Notes under the pieces: generated by a model | Seen by the model: only the letters and a program-made list of their open reading frames with translations | Database searches by the model: none | Told to the model about the DNA's origin: nothing | Part shown: positions 1 through 8,838 of the stretch, piece by piece | Layout: each line of letters opens with the position of its first letter | How positions within the stretch are numbered: position 1 is the stretch's first letter | Translations under genes and position numbers: made by a program | Origin: Bacteroidota bacterium | GTDB lineage: Bacteria > Bacteroidota > Bacteroidia > Bacteroidales > FEN-979 | Length of the DNA stretch: 64,000 nt | Assembly: GCA_026391835.1 (NCBI GenBank) | Contig: JAPLDF010000075.1 | Coordinates: 62,001-126,000 of the forward strand | Reading direction: 5' to 3'

Positions 1-612
1 GGAAAAGGTGGCCAGGAAGTTGACAAATTGAAGGAGGAGTTGAAAAAGATCACCAAGAAGGAGATCCAGATCAACATTTCTGAAATCAAACGTCCGGAAA
101 TCGATGCAGTTATTGTGGGCAATACGGTAGCAAGCCAGATTGAAGGCCGCATATCTTACCGTCGTGCGATCAAAACTTCCATTGCCTCAGCAATGAGGAT
201 CGGTGCCGAAGGTATTAAAATCATGATTTCAGGTCGCGTCGGTGGTGCTGAAATGGCACGTCGCGAACAATATAAGGAAGGGCGAATTCCTCTTCATACA
301 TTCCGCGCTGACATTGATTATGCCACGGCCGAAGCCCATACAACCTATGGTATTATTGGTATCAAGGTATGGATTTGCAAAGGTGACATTTATGGTCGTC
401 CTGACCTGGTGCCCGATGCATCTGCAACCAAAGTAAAGCCTGCACAACATCGTGGCGGCGATCGTCCGGGTGACCGGGATCGTGGACGCGGCGATCGTGG
501 CGGTGACAGAGGTGGAGATCGTGGCGGAGATCGTGGCGGCGACAGAAGCAATGACCGTCGCGGTGATCGTGGCCCTGCCAGAGATGCCGGAAGTTCACGC
601 GGAAGAAGATAA
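1..612 (+). CDS. rpsC: 30S ribosomal protein S3 (5' end outside window)
   Basis: The reading frame is open from base 1, so the N-terminus lies upstream of the window; 203 residues and the stop are visible. It begins inside the KH domain at the GKGG loop (GxxG RNA-binding motif) and continues through the S3 C-terminal domain. S3 binds the 30S head near the mRNA entry site. The last 53 residues (bases 451-609) are an extra tail built of RGGD/GDR repeats, encoded by near-repeats of a 12-base unit; E. coli S3 lacks such a tail. A TTG inside the frame at base 28 is not the start, because KH-domain sequence precedes it. It is followed by rplP, as in the conserved S10 operon order. Confidence 0.96.
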   Translation, partial: GKGGQEVDKLKEELKKITKKEIQINISEIKRPEIDAVIVGNTVASQIEGRISYRRAIKTSIASAMRIGAEGIKIMISGRVGGAEMARREQYKEGRIPLHTFRADIDYATAEAHTTYGIIGIKVWICKGDIYGRPDLVPDASATKVKPAQHRGGDRPGDRDRGRGDRGGDRGGDRGGDRGGDRSNDRRGDRGPARDAGSSRGRR

Positions 613-646
613 TTGATAGCAACGTAACCAAAAATATAATTGAATA

Positions 647-1075
647 ATGTTACAGCCAAAGAAAACAAAATACAGAAAACAGCAGAAAGGAAAGATGAAG
701 GGCAATGCCCAGCGTGGTCATCAACTCGCTTTTGGCTCATTCGGTATCAAGACACTGGAAGAAGCATGGATCACTGGCCGTCAGATTGAAGCAGCCCGTC
801 AGGCGATCACCCGTCATATGAAACGTGAAGGTCAGCTTTGGATCCGCATTTTCCCGGATAAACCGGTCACCAAAAAACCTGCTGAAGTCCGTATGGGTAA
901 AGGAAAGGGAGCTCCCGAATATTTCGTAGCCCGTATCAATCCAGGCAGGATTCTCTTTGAAATCGAAGGCGTACCTATGGTTATCGCGAAGGAAGCTCTT
1001 CGCCTTGGAGCCCAGAAACTCCCTGTGCAAACCAAAACAGTTATGCGTAAGGATTACGTAGAAGAAGCAATATAG
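647..1075 (+). CDS. rplP: 50S ribosomal protein L16
   Basis: A 142-residue basic protein of normal L16 length, starting [15 protein letters not shown], with the family's central segment of the [15 protein letters not shown] type near residues 70-85. L16 sits at the A-site side of the 50S subunit next to the peptidyl transferase centre and is needed for late subunit assembly. The gene lies between rpsC and rpmC, 34 bases after the rpsC stop, in the standard order. The upstream region is A-rich with no strong Shine-Dalgarno, as is usual in Bacteroidota. Confidence 0.97.
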   Translation: MLQPKKTKYRKQQKGKMKGNAQRGHQLAFGSFGIKTLEEAWITGRQIEAARQAITRHMKREGQLWIRIFPDKPVTKKPAEVRMGKGKGAPEYFVARINPGRILFEIEGVPMVIAKEALRLGAQKLPVQTKTVMRKDYVEEAI

Positions 1076-1085
1076 TGAGATGTAC

Positions 1086-1106
1086 GGGTGATTCATAGAA
1101 TTTCCC
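1086..1106 (+). promoter_or_regulatory. Imperfect leader hairpin before rpmC, copy 1
   Basis: GGG-TG-ATTC, a three-base loop ATA, then GAAT-TT-CCC forms an imperfect inverted repeat ending 17 bases before the rpmC ATG. An almost identical element lies before rplR at 4264-4284; the homologous stretch is about 28 bases with roughly 23 identical. Function is unknown. It could be a protein-binding leader, an RNA processing site or a remnant of a small repeat. Confidence 0.5.
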
Positions 1107-1123
1107 AACAACAAAAAAGAAAA

Positions 1124-1345
1124 ATGGAACAGAAAGTTATCAGAGAATTAACATCGGCTGAAATCCTGGAGAGGATGGATGAAGAAAAGCGTCAGCTTAC
1201 CAAACTTAAGCTCAACCATGCTGTTTCTCCATTGGAAAATCCAAATAAAATCAAGGCGTATCGTAAGACTATCGCACGTCTTGAGACGGAATTACGTCGC
1301 CGAGTGCTGAAGGGTGAAACAATCACTAAAACTGGTAAGATTTAG
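1124..1345 (+). CDS. rpmC: 50S ribosomal protein L29
   Basis: A 73-residue protein with the two-helix pattern of L29: REL(T/S) near the N-terminus, the central [17 protein letters not shown] segment and a final [13 protein letters not shown] helix. L29 lies near the peptide exit tunnel and forms part of the docking site for SRP and trigger factor. An in-frame GTG at 1088 would add 12 residues, but it falls inside a hairpin and the family starts at MEQKVIREL, so ATG 1124 is chosen. The C-terminal residues [10 protein letters not shown] are slightly longer than usual. Confidence 0.95.
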   Translation: MEQKVIRELTSAEILERMDEEKRQLTKLKLNHAVSPLENPNKIKAYRKTIARLETELRRRVLKGETITKTGKI

Positions 1346-1348
1346 TAA

Positions 1349-1368
1349 AGACGCACCGCAGTGCGTCT
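1349..1368 (+). repeat. REP-like palindrome between rpmC and rpsQ
   Basis: Perfect 8-bp arms, AGACGCAC and GTGCGTCT, flank a CGCA loop. It belongs to the same family as the palindrome at 9867-9888, sharing AGACGCA/TGCGTCT arms, and resembles the degenerate hairpin at 3193-3214. It sits in the spacer right after the rpmC stop and is transcribed as part of the operon, where it should fold in RNA. Confidence 0.75.
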
Positions 1369-1382
1369 CCAAAAGAGACAAT

Positions 1383-1640
1383 ATGGAAACGAGAAACCTC
1401 AGAAAAGAAAAAACCGGTATCGTTGTCAGCAACAAAATGGAGAAATCTGTCGTCGTTGCGGTAGAACGTAAGGTAAAGCATCCCAAATACGGAAAGTTCG
1501 TTAAGAAATCTTCCCGGTTCATGGCCCACGATGATCAGAATGAATGCAGCGAGGGTGATAAAGTGCGGATAGCAGAAACCAGGCCGCTCAGTAAAAATAA
1601 GTGTTGGAGACTTGTCGAAATCATCGAAAAGGTTAAATAG
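1383..1640 (+). CDS. rpsQ: 30S ribosomal protein S17
   Basis: An 85-residue OB-fold protein with typical S17 blocks: [26 protein letters not shown] and [31 protein letters not shown]17 is a primary 16S rRNA binder in the 30S body. A longer in-frame ATG at 1314 would overlap rpmC and read through the palindrome at 1349-1368; homology begins only at [12 protein letters not shown], so ATG 1383 is preferred. The gene ends two bases before the rplN start, so the two are very likely translationally coupled. Confidence 0.96.
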   Translation: METRNLRKEKTGIVVSNKMEKSVVVAVERKVKHPKYGKFVKKSSRFMAHDDQNECSEGDKVRIAETRPLSKNKCWRLVEIIEKVK

Positions 1641-1642
1641 CT

Positions 1643-2011
1643 ATGATACAGCAAGAGTCAAGATTAACAGTCGCAGATAACAGCGGTGCCAAGGAAGTCC
1701 TTTGTATTAAGGTACTGGGTGGCACGCGCAAACGGTACGCCAGGGTTGGTGACCGGATCATTGTAACGGTGAAGCACGCGCTGCCTTCCGGTAACATTAA
1801 GAAGGGTACAGTGTCGAAAGCTGTTGTCGTAAGAACTAAAAAGGAGACCCGCCGTGCAGATGGTTCCTATATCAGGTTTGACGACAACGCCGTGGTGTTG
1901 CTCAACAATGCCGGTGAAATGATCGGTACCCGTATCTTTGGACCAGTTGCCAGGGAGTTACGCGAAAAACAATTCATGAAAATCGTTTCTTTAGCACCTG
2001 AAGTGCTTTAA
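1643..2011 (+). CDS. rplN: 50S ribosomal protein L14
   Basis: 122 residues, the canonical L14 length, starting [19 protein letters not shown] and carrying the family signature around residues 60-85 ([27 protein letters not shown]) and the closing [16 protein letters not shown] block. L14 lies at the 50S face that contacts the 30S subunit and also binds the silencing factor RsfS. Start and stop are unambiguous. It begins two bases after rpsQ and is followed 18 bases later by rplX. Confidence 0.98.
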   Translation: MIQQESRLTVADNSGAKEVLCIKVLGGTRKRYARVGDRIIVTVKHALPSGNIKKGTVSKAVVVRTKKETRRADGSYIRFDDNAVVLLNNAGEMIGTRIFGPVARELREKQFMKIVSLAPEVL

Positions 2012-2029
2012 GCATATACACAAATTATC

Positions 2030-2353
2030 ATGCAGAAGAAGTTAAATATTCGAAAAGGCGACACAGTGATGGTTATTGCCGGTGATTCGAGAGGTCAGCA
2101 GGGGAAAGTGCTGCGCATCGATACCGATAAATTCAAGGCCATCGTGGAAGGGGTTAACATGGTATCGAAGCATACCAAGCCAAACGCCAAAAGTCCACAG
2201 GGCGGCATCGTGAAAATGGAGGCCCCCGTGCATCTTTCCAATCTTAAAATCGTTGACAACTCGGGCAAACCGACACGCATCGGAAGAAGGTTGGATCCCA
2301 AGACAGAGAAATTGGTACGCTATTCAAAAAAATCAGGGGAGGTTATAAAATAA
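2030..2353 (+). CDS. rplX: 50S ribosomal protein L24
   Basis: 107 residues with an N-terminal KOW motif ([23 protein letters not shown]) and the L24 block of the [16 protein letters not shown] type. L24 is an assembly initiator that binds the 5' domain of 23S rRNA. The stop codon overlaps the rplE start by one base (TAATG at 2351-2355), indicating coupled translation. Confidence 0.97.
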   Translation: MQKKLNIRKGDTVMVIAGDSRGQQGKVLRIDTDKFKAIVEGVNMVSKHTKPNAKSPQGGIVKMEAPVHLSNLKIVDNSGKPTRIGRRLDPKTEKLVRYSKKSGEVIK

Positions 2354-2904
2354 TGGATTATTCACCAAGATTAAAAGAGAAGTACCTGAAGGAGGTTGTT
2401 CCTGCGCTCACAAAGCAGTTCAACTATAAAAGCCCCATGCAGGTTCCACGGATCAACAAGATTTGTCTCAACCAGGGATTAGGCATTGCCAATACGGATA
2501 AGAAATTCATCGACAGCGGAATCAATGAAATGACGATGATTACTGGCCAGAAAGCAGTATCGACCAAATCCAAGAAAGATATTTCGAATTTCAAACTTAG
2601 AAAAGGCAATCCAATCGGAGTGCGCGTTACCTTGCGCGGCGAACGGATGTATGATTTTCTTGACCGTTTGATCTCCGTTGCCCTCCCGCGTGTCCGTGAT
2701 TTCCGCGGCATCAGCGACAAGGGATTTGACGGACGCGGTAATTATACGTTGGGTGTTACCGAGCAGATCATCTTCCCGGAAATCGACATCGACAAGGTTA
2801 CCCGTATCAACGGAGTTGACATCACGTTCGTGACGTCAGCACGCAATGACCGTGAGGCGCATGCCTTATTAAAAGAATTTGGAATTCCCTTTAAAACAAA
2901 ATAA
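2353..2904 (+). CDS. rplE: 50S ribosomal protein L5
   Basis: 183 residues, normal for L5. Recognisable blocks are [14 protein letters not shown] near residue 32, [22 protein letters not shown] with the conserved GxPIG-type segment after it, and the [21 protein letters not shown] block near residues 115-135. L5 binds 5S rRNA and forms a bridge to the 30S head. The start overlaps the rplX stop by one base. rpsN follows after four bases. Confidence 0.98.
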   Translation: MDYSPRLKEKYLKEVVPALTKQFNYKSPMQVPRINKICLNQGLGIANTDKKFIDSGINEMTMITGQKAVSTKSKKDISNFKLRKGNPIGVRVTLRGERMYDFLDRLISVALPRVRDFRGISDKGFDGRGNYTLGVTEQIIFPEIDIDKVTRINGVDITFVTSARNDREAHALLKEFGIPFKTK

Positions 2905-2908
2905 AGTT

Positions 2909-3178
2909 ATGGCAAAAGAATCAATCAAAGCCAGGGAACGCAAGCGTGAAAGACTGGTTGCAAAATTCGCCGAAAAACGTAAGGCTCTTAAGGATGCCGG
3001 AGATTATATCGGCCTTCAGAAACTCCCTAAGAATGCTTCCCCAATTCGTTTGCATAATCGCTGCAAACTTACAGGGCGTCCCAAAGGATACATGAGGCTG
3101 TTTGGTGTTTCACGTATAAATTTCAGGGAAATGGCCAACAATGGCCTGATTCCCGGGGTAAGAAAAGCCAGCTGGTAA
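2909..3178 (+). CDS. rpsN: 30S ribosomal protein S14, zinc-free form
   Basis: 89 residues with the S14 C-terminal signature ([24 protein letters not shown] and final IPGVRKASW). The paired CxxC zinc ligands of the short C+ form are absent; only one Cys (in NRCKLTG) remains, so this is the longer zinc-independent type. An in-frame ATG at 2879 would overlap rplE by 26 bases, while homology starts at [14 protein letters not shown], so 2909 is used. S14 is a late-assembling 30S head protein. The 73-base spacer to rpsH holds a degenerate hairpin (3193-3214). Confidence 0.96.
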   Translation: MAKESIKARERKRERLVAKFAEKRKALKDAGDYIGLQKLPKNASPIRLHNRCKLTGRPKGYMRLFGVSRINFREMANNGLIPGVRKASW

Positions 3179-3192
3179 TTTATAATATTGCA

Positions 3193-3214
3193 GGGACGTG
3201 CCGCGGTACGTTTC
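3193..3214 (+). repeat. Degenerate palindromic hairpin between rpsN and rpsH
   Basis: GGGACGTGCC and GGTACGTTTC can pair in RNA if three G-U wobbles are allowed, with a very tight GC centre. Layout and sequence (GACG..CGTTTC) suggest a decayed relative of the palindromes at 1349-1368 and 9867-9888, and like them it occupies one of the longer spacers of the ribosomal operon. Confidence 0.45.
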
Positions 3215-3251
3215 ATCAAAAGAATTAACAAACAAATTAAAACAAAAATAG

Positions 3252-3650
3252 ATGGTTACGGATCCCATTGCAGATTTTTTGACTAGAATAAGGAATGCCG
3301 TTTTGGCCAACCACCGTGTTGTCGAAATTCCCAAGTCGAAAATCAAAGTTGAAATTACCCGGATTCTCTTTGAAAAAGGATATATTCTCAATTATAAAGT
3401 TGAGGATGAACCCCGCCCAGGCATCATTAAAATCGCGTTGAAATATCATCCGGTCTCAAAACTGTCAGCTATTAACAGCCTGGTCAGAATTTCAAAACCC
3501 GGTTTGAGAAAGTATGTGGACAATGAGCATTTACCCCGCGTGTTGAACGGACTGGGTATTGCCATCCTGTCAACTTCTCACGGTGTTATGACCGATAAGG
3601 AAGCCCGCACACAGAATGTTGGCGGTGAGGTATTATGTCACATCAGTTAA
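3252..3650 (+). CDS. rpsH: 30S ribosomal protein S8
   Basis: 132 residues, normal for S8. It starts [16 protein letters not shown], a near-universal S8 N-terminus, and ends with the signature [19 protein letters not shown] and [10 protein letters not shown]8 is a primary 16S rRNA binder in the platform and, in E. coli, the translational repressor of the spc operon; whether it regulates here cannot be seen. rplF follows after 16 bases. Confidence 0.98.
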   Translation: MVTDPIADFLTRIRNAVLANHRVVEIPKSKIKVEITRILFEKGYILNYKVEDEPRPGIIKIALKYHPVSKLSAINSLVRISKPGLRKYVDNEHLPRVLNGLGIAILSTSHGVMTDKEARTQNVGGEVLCHIS

Positions 3651-3666
3651 TTAGGAGAAAATAAAC

Positions 3667-4224
3667 ATGTCAAGAATAGGAAAACTACCGATTGCAATAC
3701 CCGCTGGCGTGCAGATTTCTGTCTCCGAGTCCAACCTGGTTACTGTAAAAGGTAAATTAGGGGAACTCCAGCAGCAAGTGGATCCTAAGATCACATTGAA
3801 GATAGAAGCTTCCACCGTCACCGTTGAACGCCACTCTGAAGAGAGGGATGACCGCTCTAAACACGGACTGTATCGTTCACTTGTTTTCAATATGGTGAAA
3901 GGTGTTTCTGAAGGTTTTACCACCGTACAGGAATTGGTTGGTGTTGGTTATAAAGCTACTGGAACAGGCCAGATTCTCGAACTTGCACTCGGTTTTTCTC
4001 ACAATATCATGCTGGAACTTCCGGATGCTATCCATGTTGAAACCACAGCTGTAAAAGGGAAAAACAACTCAATTATTCTAAAATCCGTCGACAAACAGTT
4101 GCTCGGTCAGGTTGCAGCAAAAATTCGTTCATTCCGTCGTCCGGAACCGTACAAAGGTAAGGGCATCCGCTTCCAGGGTGAGGAGATCAAGAAGAAAGCT
4201 GGTAAATCTGCTGCCGGACAATAA
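3667..4224 (+). CDS. rplF: 50S ribosomal protein L6
   Basis: 185 residues, slightly longer than E. coli L6 (177). It starts MSRIGKLPIAIPAGVQ and ends with the family block around RSFRRPEPYKGKGIRFQGE followed by a short basic tail KKKAGKSAAGQ. L6 lies near the GTPase-associated centre. This is one of few genes here with a clear Shine-Dalgarno-like stretch (TTAGGAGAAA about 10 bases before the ATG). The 81-base gap after it holds the second leader hairpin. Confidence 0.98.
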   Translation: MSRIGKLPIAIPAGVQISVSESNLVTVKGKLGELQQQVDPKITLKIEASTVTVERHSEERDDRSKHGLYRSLVFNMVKGVSEGFTTVQELVGVGYKATGTGQILELALGFSHNIMLELPDAIHVETTAVKGKNNSIILKSVDKQLLGQVAAKIRSFRRPEPYKGKGIRFQGEEIKKKAGKSAAGQ

Positions 4225-4263
4225 AGTTAAGGGCGATTTTTAATTGTCCCAACAAAATAGTAA

Positions 4264-4284
4264 GGGTTATTCTCAGAATTTCCC
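4264..4284 (+). promoter_or_regulatory. Imperfect leader hairpin before rplR, copy 2
   Basis: GGG-TT-ATTC, loop TCA, then GAAT-TT-CCC: the same architecture and nearly the same sequence as 1086-1106 before rpmC. It ends 21 bases before the rplR ATG. Two homologous leaders inside one ribosomal operon are unexpected; function unknown. Confidence 0.5.
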
Positions 4285-4305
4285 AAACGATAAAACGATA
4301 AAAAA

Positions 4306-4668
4306 ATGGCTATCAAGAGTAGAAAAGAATTTCGCAGGTTCAGGATCAAAAAAAGGATACGTAAAATCGTAGAAGGGACTCCTGACAGGCCTCGCATGAC
4401 CGTATTCCGCAGCTGTAAGTCTATTTACGTGCAACTGATCGACGATCAGTCCGGAAAAACGCTGGTTGCTGCTTCATCCATGGAAAAGGGGATGAATGAC
4501 CAGAAAGGTACCAAGACCGAAATGGCAAAAAAAGTCGGAAAGTTTGTTGCCGAAAAAGCTATTCAGGCTGGTATTGAGAAGGTCGTTTTTGATCGTAATG
4601 GTTATTTATATCATGGCAGGGTAAAATCTTTGGCCGATGCTGCCAGAGAAGGTGGCCTAAAATTCTAA
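4306..4668 (+). CDS. rplR: 50S ribosomal protein L18
   Basis: 120 residues with the L18 pattern: a basic N-terminus ([11 protein letters not shown]), then [24 protein letters not shown], and the C-terminal [26 protein letters not shown] signature. L18 binds 5S rRNA together with L5 and attaches it to the 50S central protuberance. The start is unambiguous (AAAAAAATGGCT). rpsE begins seven bases after the stop. Confidence 0.98.
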   Translation: MAIKSRKEFRRFRIKKRIRKIVEGTPDRPRMTVFRSCKSIYVQLIDDQSGKTLVAASSMEKGMNDQKGTKTEMAKKVGKFVAEKAIQAGIEKVVFDRNGYLYHGRVKSLADAAREGGLKF

Positions 4669-4675
4669 GGAAGAT

Positions 4676-5194
4676 ATGACAAACACTAATGTAAAAAGAG
4701 TAAAGTCGAGTGAAATCGAATTTAAGGATCGCCTGGTCAGTATTCAACGTGTGACCAAAGTGACCAAAGGGGGACGTACATTCAGTTTTTCGGCCATCGT
4801 GGTCGTTGGAAATGAAAATGGTGTGGTTGGTTATGGTCTTGGTAAGGCAAAGGAAGTCACCGCGGCAATCGCCAAAGGTGTTGATGATGCCAAAAAGAAC
4901 CTGATTAAAGTTCCGATTCTTAAAGGTACGATTCCTCACGACCAGTTAGGCAAATACAGTGGTGCACTTGTGTACCTCAAACCTGCCGCCCCTGGTACCG
5001 GAGTAATCGCCGGTGGTGCTATGCGTGCGGTGCTGGAAAGTGTTGGCGTTAAAGATGTTCTTGCGAAATCAAAAGGATCTTCGAACCCGCACAGTGTGGT
5101 GAAAGCCACGATAAACGCCCTGATCAAGCTCAGAGATCCTTATACGATCGCACAGCTCAGGGGGATAGAATTGAATCAAGTATTTAATGGCTAA
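4676..5194 (+). CDS. rpsE: 30S ribosomal protein S5
   Basis: 172 residues, normal for S5. The N-terminal double-stranded-RNA-binding fold carries [31 protein letters not shown]; the C-terminal domain has [33 protein letters not shown]5 contacts the mRNA entry tunnel and contributes to decoding accuracy. rpmD follows after 28 bases. Confidence 0.98.
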   Translation: MTNTNVKRVKSSEIEFKDRLVSIQRVTKVTKGGRTFSFSAIVVVGNENGVVGYGLGKAKEVTAAIAKGVDDAKKNLIKVPILKGTIPHDQLGKYSGALVYLKPAAPGTGVIAGGAMRAVLESVGVKDVLAKSKGSSNPHSVVKATINALIKLRDPYTIAQLRGIELNQVFNG

Positions 5195-5222
5195 TTTATA
5201 TTGTTAAAGGCTGTTTGGAACA

Positions 5223-5402
5223 ATGGAAAAAATTAAAATAACACAGGTTCGCAGTGGCATCGGAAGACCGTTGCGTCAGAAACGTACCCTTCAGGCACTG
5301 GGATTGAAACGGATTCGCCATACGGTGGAACATGATGCCACTCCCCAGATTTTGGGTATGGTCAATAAGGTGCTTCACCTGGTTACATTCGAAAAAGTAT
5401 AA
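5223..5402 (+). CDS. rpmD: 50S ribosomal protein L30
   Basis: A 59-codon gene starting MEKIKITQVRSGIGRP and ending LVTFEKV, with the L30 core QKRTLQALGLKRIRHTVEH. Length and ferredoxin-like pattern fit bacterial L30, a peripheral 50S protein. It lies between rpsE and rplO, its conserved place. Start is ATG 5223 and stop TAA 5400-5402. An antisense frame across this stretch has no family resemblance. Confidence 0.97.
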   Translation: MEKIKITQVRSGIGRPLRQKRTLQALGLKRIRHTVEHDATPQILGMVNKVLHLVTFEKV

Positions 5403-5422
5403 CAAAGTTAAACGATACTGAA

Positions 5423-5869
5423 ATGGATTTAAGCAATCTTAAACCGGCAAAAGGTTCGACAAAAAAGGTAAAGCGTATCGGCAGGGGACAGGGTTCCGGG
5501 CACGGTGGTACATCCACCCGTGGTCATAAAGGAGCAAAGTCACGTTCGGGATACTCCAAGAAATTGGGATATGAAGGTGGACAAATGTCGCTCGTCAGAC
5601 GCGTACCCAAGTTTGGGTTCAAGAACTTCAACCGGGTTGAATATAAAGGAATAAACCTTGATTTTCTCCAGCTATTGGCTGAAAATAAGGGATTAACGGT
5701 AATAACCCGTGATGTACTTATCGAAAGCGGTTATGTTTCGAAGAACGAACGGATTAAAATCCTTGGACGTGGCGAATTGAAAGCCAAACTCGAGGTTACC
5801 GTACATGCTTTTTCTGCCACTGCCCGGAAAGCAATTGAAGAATTAGGTGGAGTCGCTAACACACTTTAA
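5423..5869 (+). CDS. rplO: 50S ribosomal protein L15
   Basis: 148 residues. The N-terminal glycine/basic extension (RIGRGQGSGHGGTSTRGHKGAKSRSG) that threads into 23S rRNA is typical of L15, followed by GYEGGQMSLVRRVPKFGF and a globular C-terminus with ILGRGELKAKLEVTVHAFS. The stop is 10 bases before secY, the usual neighbour. Confidence 0.98.
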   Translation: MDLSNLKPAKGSTKKVKRIGRGQGSGHGGTSTRGHKGAKSRSGYSKKLGYEGGQMSLVRRVPKFGFKNFNRVEYKGINLDFLQLLAENKGLTVITRDVLIESGYVSKNERIKILGRGELKAKLEVTVHAFSATARKAIEELGGVANTL

Positions 5870-5879
5870 ACTTGTTTGA

Positions 5880-7250
5880 ATGAAAAAACTGATTCAAACC
5901 ATACGAAACATCTGGAAGATTGAAGACCTCCGCAAGAGGATACTTTATACAATCGGAATAATCCTGATATATCGTCTGGGATCTTATGTGGTACTTCCAG
6001 GTGTTGACCCAAGTATGCTTGCCAGCCTTCAAAATCAGACCAAATCGGGTCTTTTGGGGCTGCTGAATATGTTTTCAGGCGGAGCATTTTCCAACGCATC
6101 AATTTTTGCGCTGGGAATTATGCCTTATATTTCTGCATCTATCGTCATGCAGTTGCTGGGTATGGCAATTCCATATTTCCAGAAACTGCAGAAAGAAGGC
6201 GAAAGCGGACGTAAGAAAATCAACCAGATGACCAGGTACCTAACCGTTATCATTTTGATTTTCCAATCACCTGCCTATATTGCCAACCTGGCATCACAGT
6301 TGCCGGCAGAGGCGATTTCGCCTTTTAATCCCAATGTTACACACCATTCTGTGTTCTCATTCTTTGGTATATCTTCAATCATTATCCTTACAGCAGGTTC
6401 CATGTTGGTGATGTGGCTCGGTGAGCGGATCACGGACAAGGGAATTGGCAATGGTATTTCGCTGATCATTATGATTGGGATTATTGCCCGTCTGCCGTTT
6501 GCATTGTTTGGAGAGCTTGTCTCAAGAATGGAACAGAAAGGCGGTGGTCTTGTATTCTTTGTTGTTGAAATAGCATTCCTTGTTCTGGTTGTCCTTGTTA
6601 CCATCCTGCTTGTTCAGGGGACCCGAAAGATACCTGTACAGTATGCCAAGCGTATTGTTGGCAATAAGCAGTACGGTGGGGTCCGCCAGTATATACCTTT
6701 AAAGGTAAATGCAGCAGGTGTTATGCCGATCATTTTTGCCCAGGCAATCATGTTCCTCCCATTGACGATTGCAGGTTTTGCAAGCAATGAAACACTCACA
6801 GGGTTTGCCAGGGTGTTTACGGATATCAATGGTCTTGTGTATAACCTTACATTCTTTATCCTGATCATCCTGTTTACTTACTTCTATACGGCTATTACGG
6901 TCAACCCAAATCAGATGGCAGAGGATATGAAAAAGAACGGCGGTTTTATTCCTGGTGTTAAACCTGGCAAAAAGACAGCCGAATTCATTGATGATGTCAT
7001 GTCACGCATTACCCTGCCCGGGTCTATTTTTCTTGGATTTGTGGCTGTGATGCCTGCACTGGTGCGAATGGTAGGAATTACTTCCCAGTTTGCCCAGTTC
7101 TACGGAGGAACCTCTTTGCTGATTTTGGTAGGGGTTGTTCTGGATACATTGCAGCAAATTGAAAGCCACCTGCTTATGCGTCATTATGATGGATTGACAA
7201 AATCGGGCAGAATTAAAGGTCGTTCTTCTTATTCCGTTACCGGCCAGTAA
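5880..7250 (+). CDS. secY: Preprotein translocase channel subunit SecY
   Basis: 456 residues with the ten-helix SecY plan: N-terminal RKRILYTIGIILIYRLGSYVVLPG, the plug/TM2 region with LGIMPYISASIVMQLL, the cytoplasmic loop before TM7, and the C-terminal [30 protein letters not shown] motif. SecY is the inner-membrane protein-conducting channel; SecE and SecG are not in this window. Its place between rplO and map in a spc-type operon is conserved. map begins three bases after the stop. Confidence 0.98.
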   Translation: MKKLIQTIRNIWKIEDLRKRILYTIGIILIYRLGSYVVLPGVDPSMLASLQNQTKSGLLGLLNMFSGGAFSNASIFALGIMPYISASIVMQLLGMAIPYFQKLQKEGESGRKKINQMTRYLTVIILIFQSPAYIANLASQLPAEAISPFNPNVTHHSVFSFFGISSIIILTAGSMLVMWLGERITDKGIGNGISLIIMIGIIARLPFALFGELVSRMEQKGGGLVFFVVEIAFLVLVVLVTILLVQGTRKIPVQYAKRIVGNKQYGGVRQYIPLKVNAAGVMPIIFAQAIMFLPLTIAGFASNETLTGFARVFTDINGLVYNLTFFILIILFTYFYTAITVNPNQMAEDMKKNGGFIPGVKPGKKTAEFIDDVMSRITLPGSIFLGFVAVMPALVRMVGITSQFAQFYGGTSLLILVGVVLDTLQQIESHLLMRHYDGLTKSGRIKGRSSYSVTGQ

Positions 7251-7252
7251 CT

Positions 7253-8047
7253 ATGTTTAACAAACAGATGACGGTAAAATCGGGCGAAGAGATTGAATTA
7301 CTGAGAGAAAATGCCATCATTGTAAGCAAGACGCTTGCTGAAGTTGCAAAGTACATTAAACCTGGTGTCAGCACGTTGACACTTGACAAAATAGCTGAAG
7401 ATTTTATCCGGGCTCAAGGTGCAATTCCCGGGTTTAAAGGTTACAGAGGTTTTCCGGGAACCTTGTGTGTCTCCACCAATGAGGAGGTGGTACACGGAAT
7501 ACCGGGTAACAGAGTTCTTAAAAATGGTGATATAGTTTCGATTGACTGCGGATGTCAGAAAGATGGTTTTTTTGGTGATTCGGCATATACCTTTCCGGTT
7601 GGAGAGGTTTCCGATGAAGTTTTAAAACTTCTTCAGCGAACCAAAGCATCCCTGTATATGGCAATTGAAGTTGCCGTTGCCGGGAGAAGGGTTGGTGACA
7701 TAAGTGCTGCGGTTCAGGAGTATGTTGAGGGTTTTGGCTATTCGGTTGTGAGGGAGCTTGTAGGGCATGGGATTGGAAGCCAGTTACACGAAAAGCCTGA
7801 TGTTCCCAACTACGGACGACGGGGATCAGGCATCAAAATGCCGGTTGGACTGACAATCTGTATCGAACCCATGATCAATATGGGTGTGAAAACAGTAGTT
7901 CAGGATAGTGATGGATGGACAATCCGCACTGCAGACAGGATGCCTTCGGCACATTTTGAACTTACGGTAGCTGTGAGAAAAGACAAAGCAGATATTCTCT
8001 CAACGTTCCGTTACATTGAAGAAGTATTAGGATCAAGTAGTATATAG
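7253..8047 (+). CDS. map: Type I methionine aminopeptidase
   Basis: 264 residues, pita-bread fold of peptidase family M24A. It removes the initiator Met from nascent proteins. Metal ligands are visible: Asp in [19 protein letters not shown] (two aspartates), His in ELVGHGIG, Glu in TICIEPMIN and Glu near the C-terminus in HFELTVAV. The substrate-gating His sits in EEVVHGIPG. The start at 7253 lies three bases after secY; an in-frame Met five residues in is a possible alternative. infA follows after one base. Confidence 0.97.
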   Translation: MFNKQMTVKSGEEIELLRENAIIVSKTLAEVAKYIKPGVSTLTLDKIAEDFIRAQGAIPGFKGYRGFPGTLCVSTNEEVVHGIPGNRVLKNGDIVSIDCGCQKDGFFGDSAYTFPVGEVSDEVLKLLQRTKASLYMAIEVAVAGRRVGDISAAVQEYVEGFGYSVVRELVGHGIGSQLHEKPDVPNYGRRGSGIKMPVGLTICIEPMINMGVKTVVQDSDGWTIRTADRMPSAHFELTVAVRKDKADILSTFRYIEEVLGSSSI

Positions 8048-8048
8048 T

Positions 8049-8267
8049 ATGGCAAAACAATCGTCAATTCAACAAGATGGCACGGTCATTGAATCCCTCG
8101 GAAATGCGATGTTTCGTGTTGAATTAGAAAACGGGCATGTTATTACGGCTCATATCTCGGGGAAAATGAGGATGCACTATATTAAAATCCTTCCGGGCGA
8201 CCGGGTACGGATCGAAATGTCACCATATGATTTATCAAAAGGAAGAATTACGTTCAGATACCAATAG
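8049..8267 (+). CDS. infA: Translation initiation factor IF-1
   Basis: 72 residues, the standard length. An S1/OB-fold protein starting [32 protein letters not shown] and containing [34 protein letters not shown], the IF-1 signature. It binds the 30S A site during initiation. Spacing to map is one base, and rpmJ follows after 18 bases, the usual map-infA-rpmJ order. Confidence 0.98.
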   Translation: MAKQSSIQQDGTVIESLGNAMFRVELENGHVITAHISGKMRMHYIKILPGDRVRIEMSPYDLSKGRITFRYQ

Positions 8268-8285
8268 ACAAAAAGCAAACGTATA

Positions 8286-8402
8286 ATGAAAGTAAGAACA
8301 TCGATTAAGAAAAGATCTGCTGATTGCAAGATCGTTCGCAGGAATGGCAAACTATATGTCATTAACAAAAAAAATCCTAAGTTCAAACAAAGACAAGGTT
8401 AA
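8286..8402 (+). CDS. rpmJ: 50S ribosomal protein L36, zinc-free form
   Basis: 38 residues, starting [21 protein letters not shown] and ending FKQRQG. The normal C+ form carries C11, C14, C27 and H32 as zinc ligands; here only Cys14 survives (the others read Ser, Asn and Phe), so this is the zinc-independent type. L36 sits near the 50S GTPase centre. Start ATG 8286 is the only sensible one. rpsM follows. Confidence 0.97.
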   Translation: MKVRTSIKKRSADCKIVRRNGKLYVINKKNPKFKQRQG

Positions 8403-8430
8403 GATTTTACAAACATAAAATTGGATTAAT

Positions 8431-8811
8431 ATGGCCAGAATTGCAGGTATTGACTTACCTAAAAATAAACGGGGTGAAATTGGGCTGACCTATATCTTTG
8501 GTATTGGAAGAAGCAATGCTCAGAAGATCCTTGATTTGGCGGGCGTGGACAGGAACAGAAAAGTCCAGGACTGGAATGACGAGGAGCAGAATAAAATTCG
8601 TGCTGTCATCAATGATAATTTTAAAATCGAAGGAGCTCTGCGCTCCGAGGTTCAGATGAATATCAAGCGATTGATGGATATTGGTTGCTACCGCGGAATC
8701 CGGCACCGTTTAGGATTGCCCGTTCGTGGACAGAGTACCAAGAACAATGCACGTACCCGCAAGGGCAGGAAAAAAACCGTTGCCAACAAGAAGAAGGCAA
8801 CTAAGGGTTAA
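8431..8811 (+). CDS. rpsM: 30S ribosomal protein S13
   Basis: 126 residues with the S13 helix-two-turn-helix region ([22 protein letters not shown]) and the C-terminal [28 protein letters not shown] signature and basic tail. S13 is a 30S head protein that contacts P-site tRNA and bridges to L5. First gene of the alpha-operon part; rpsK begins 27 bases later. Confidence 0.98.
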   Translation: MARIAGIDLPKNKRGEIGLTYIFGIGRSNAQKILDLAGVDRNRKVQDWNDEEQNKIRAVINDNFKIEGALRSEVQMNIKRLMDIGCYRGIRHRLGLPVRGQSTKNNARTRKGRKKTVANKKKATKG

Positions 8812-8838
8812 TCGTTCATGCAAGTAGTAAAATAATAT

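Noticed and set aside
390..740. Minus-strand frame rich in [11 protein letters not shown] opposite the S3 tail
   Set aside because: It is the complement of the RGGD repeat in rpsC and overlaps rplP; no independent support.
1088..1123. Longer start of rpmC at GTG 1088
   Set aside because: Falls inside the leader hairpin and adds residues not seen in L29 proteins.
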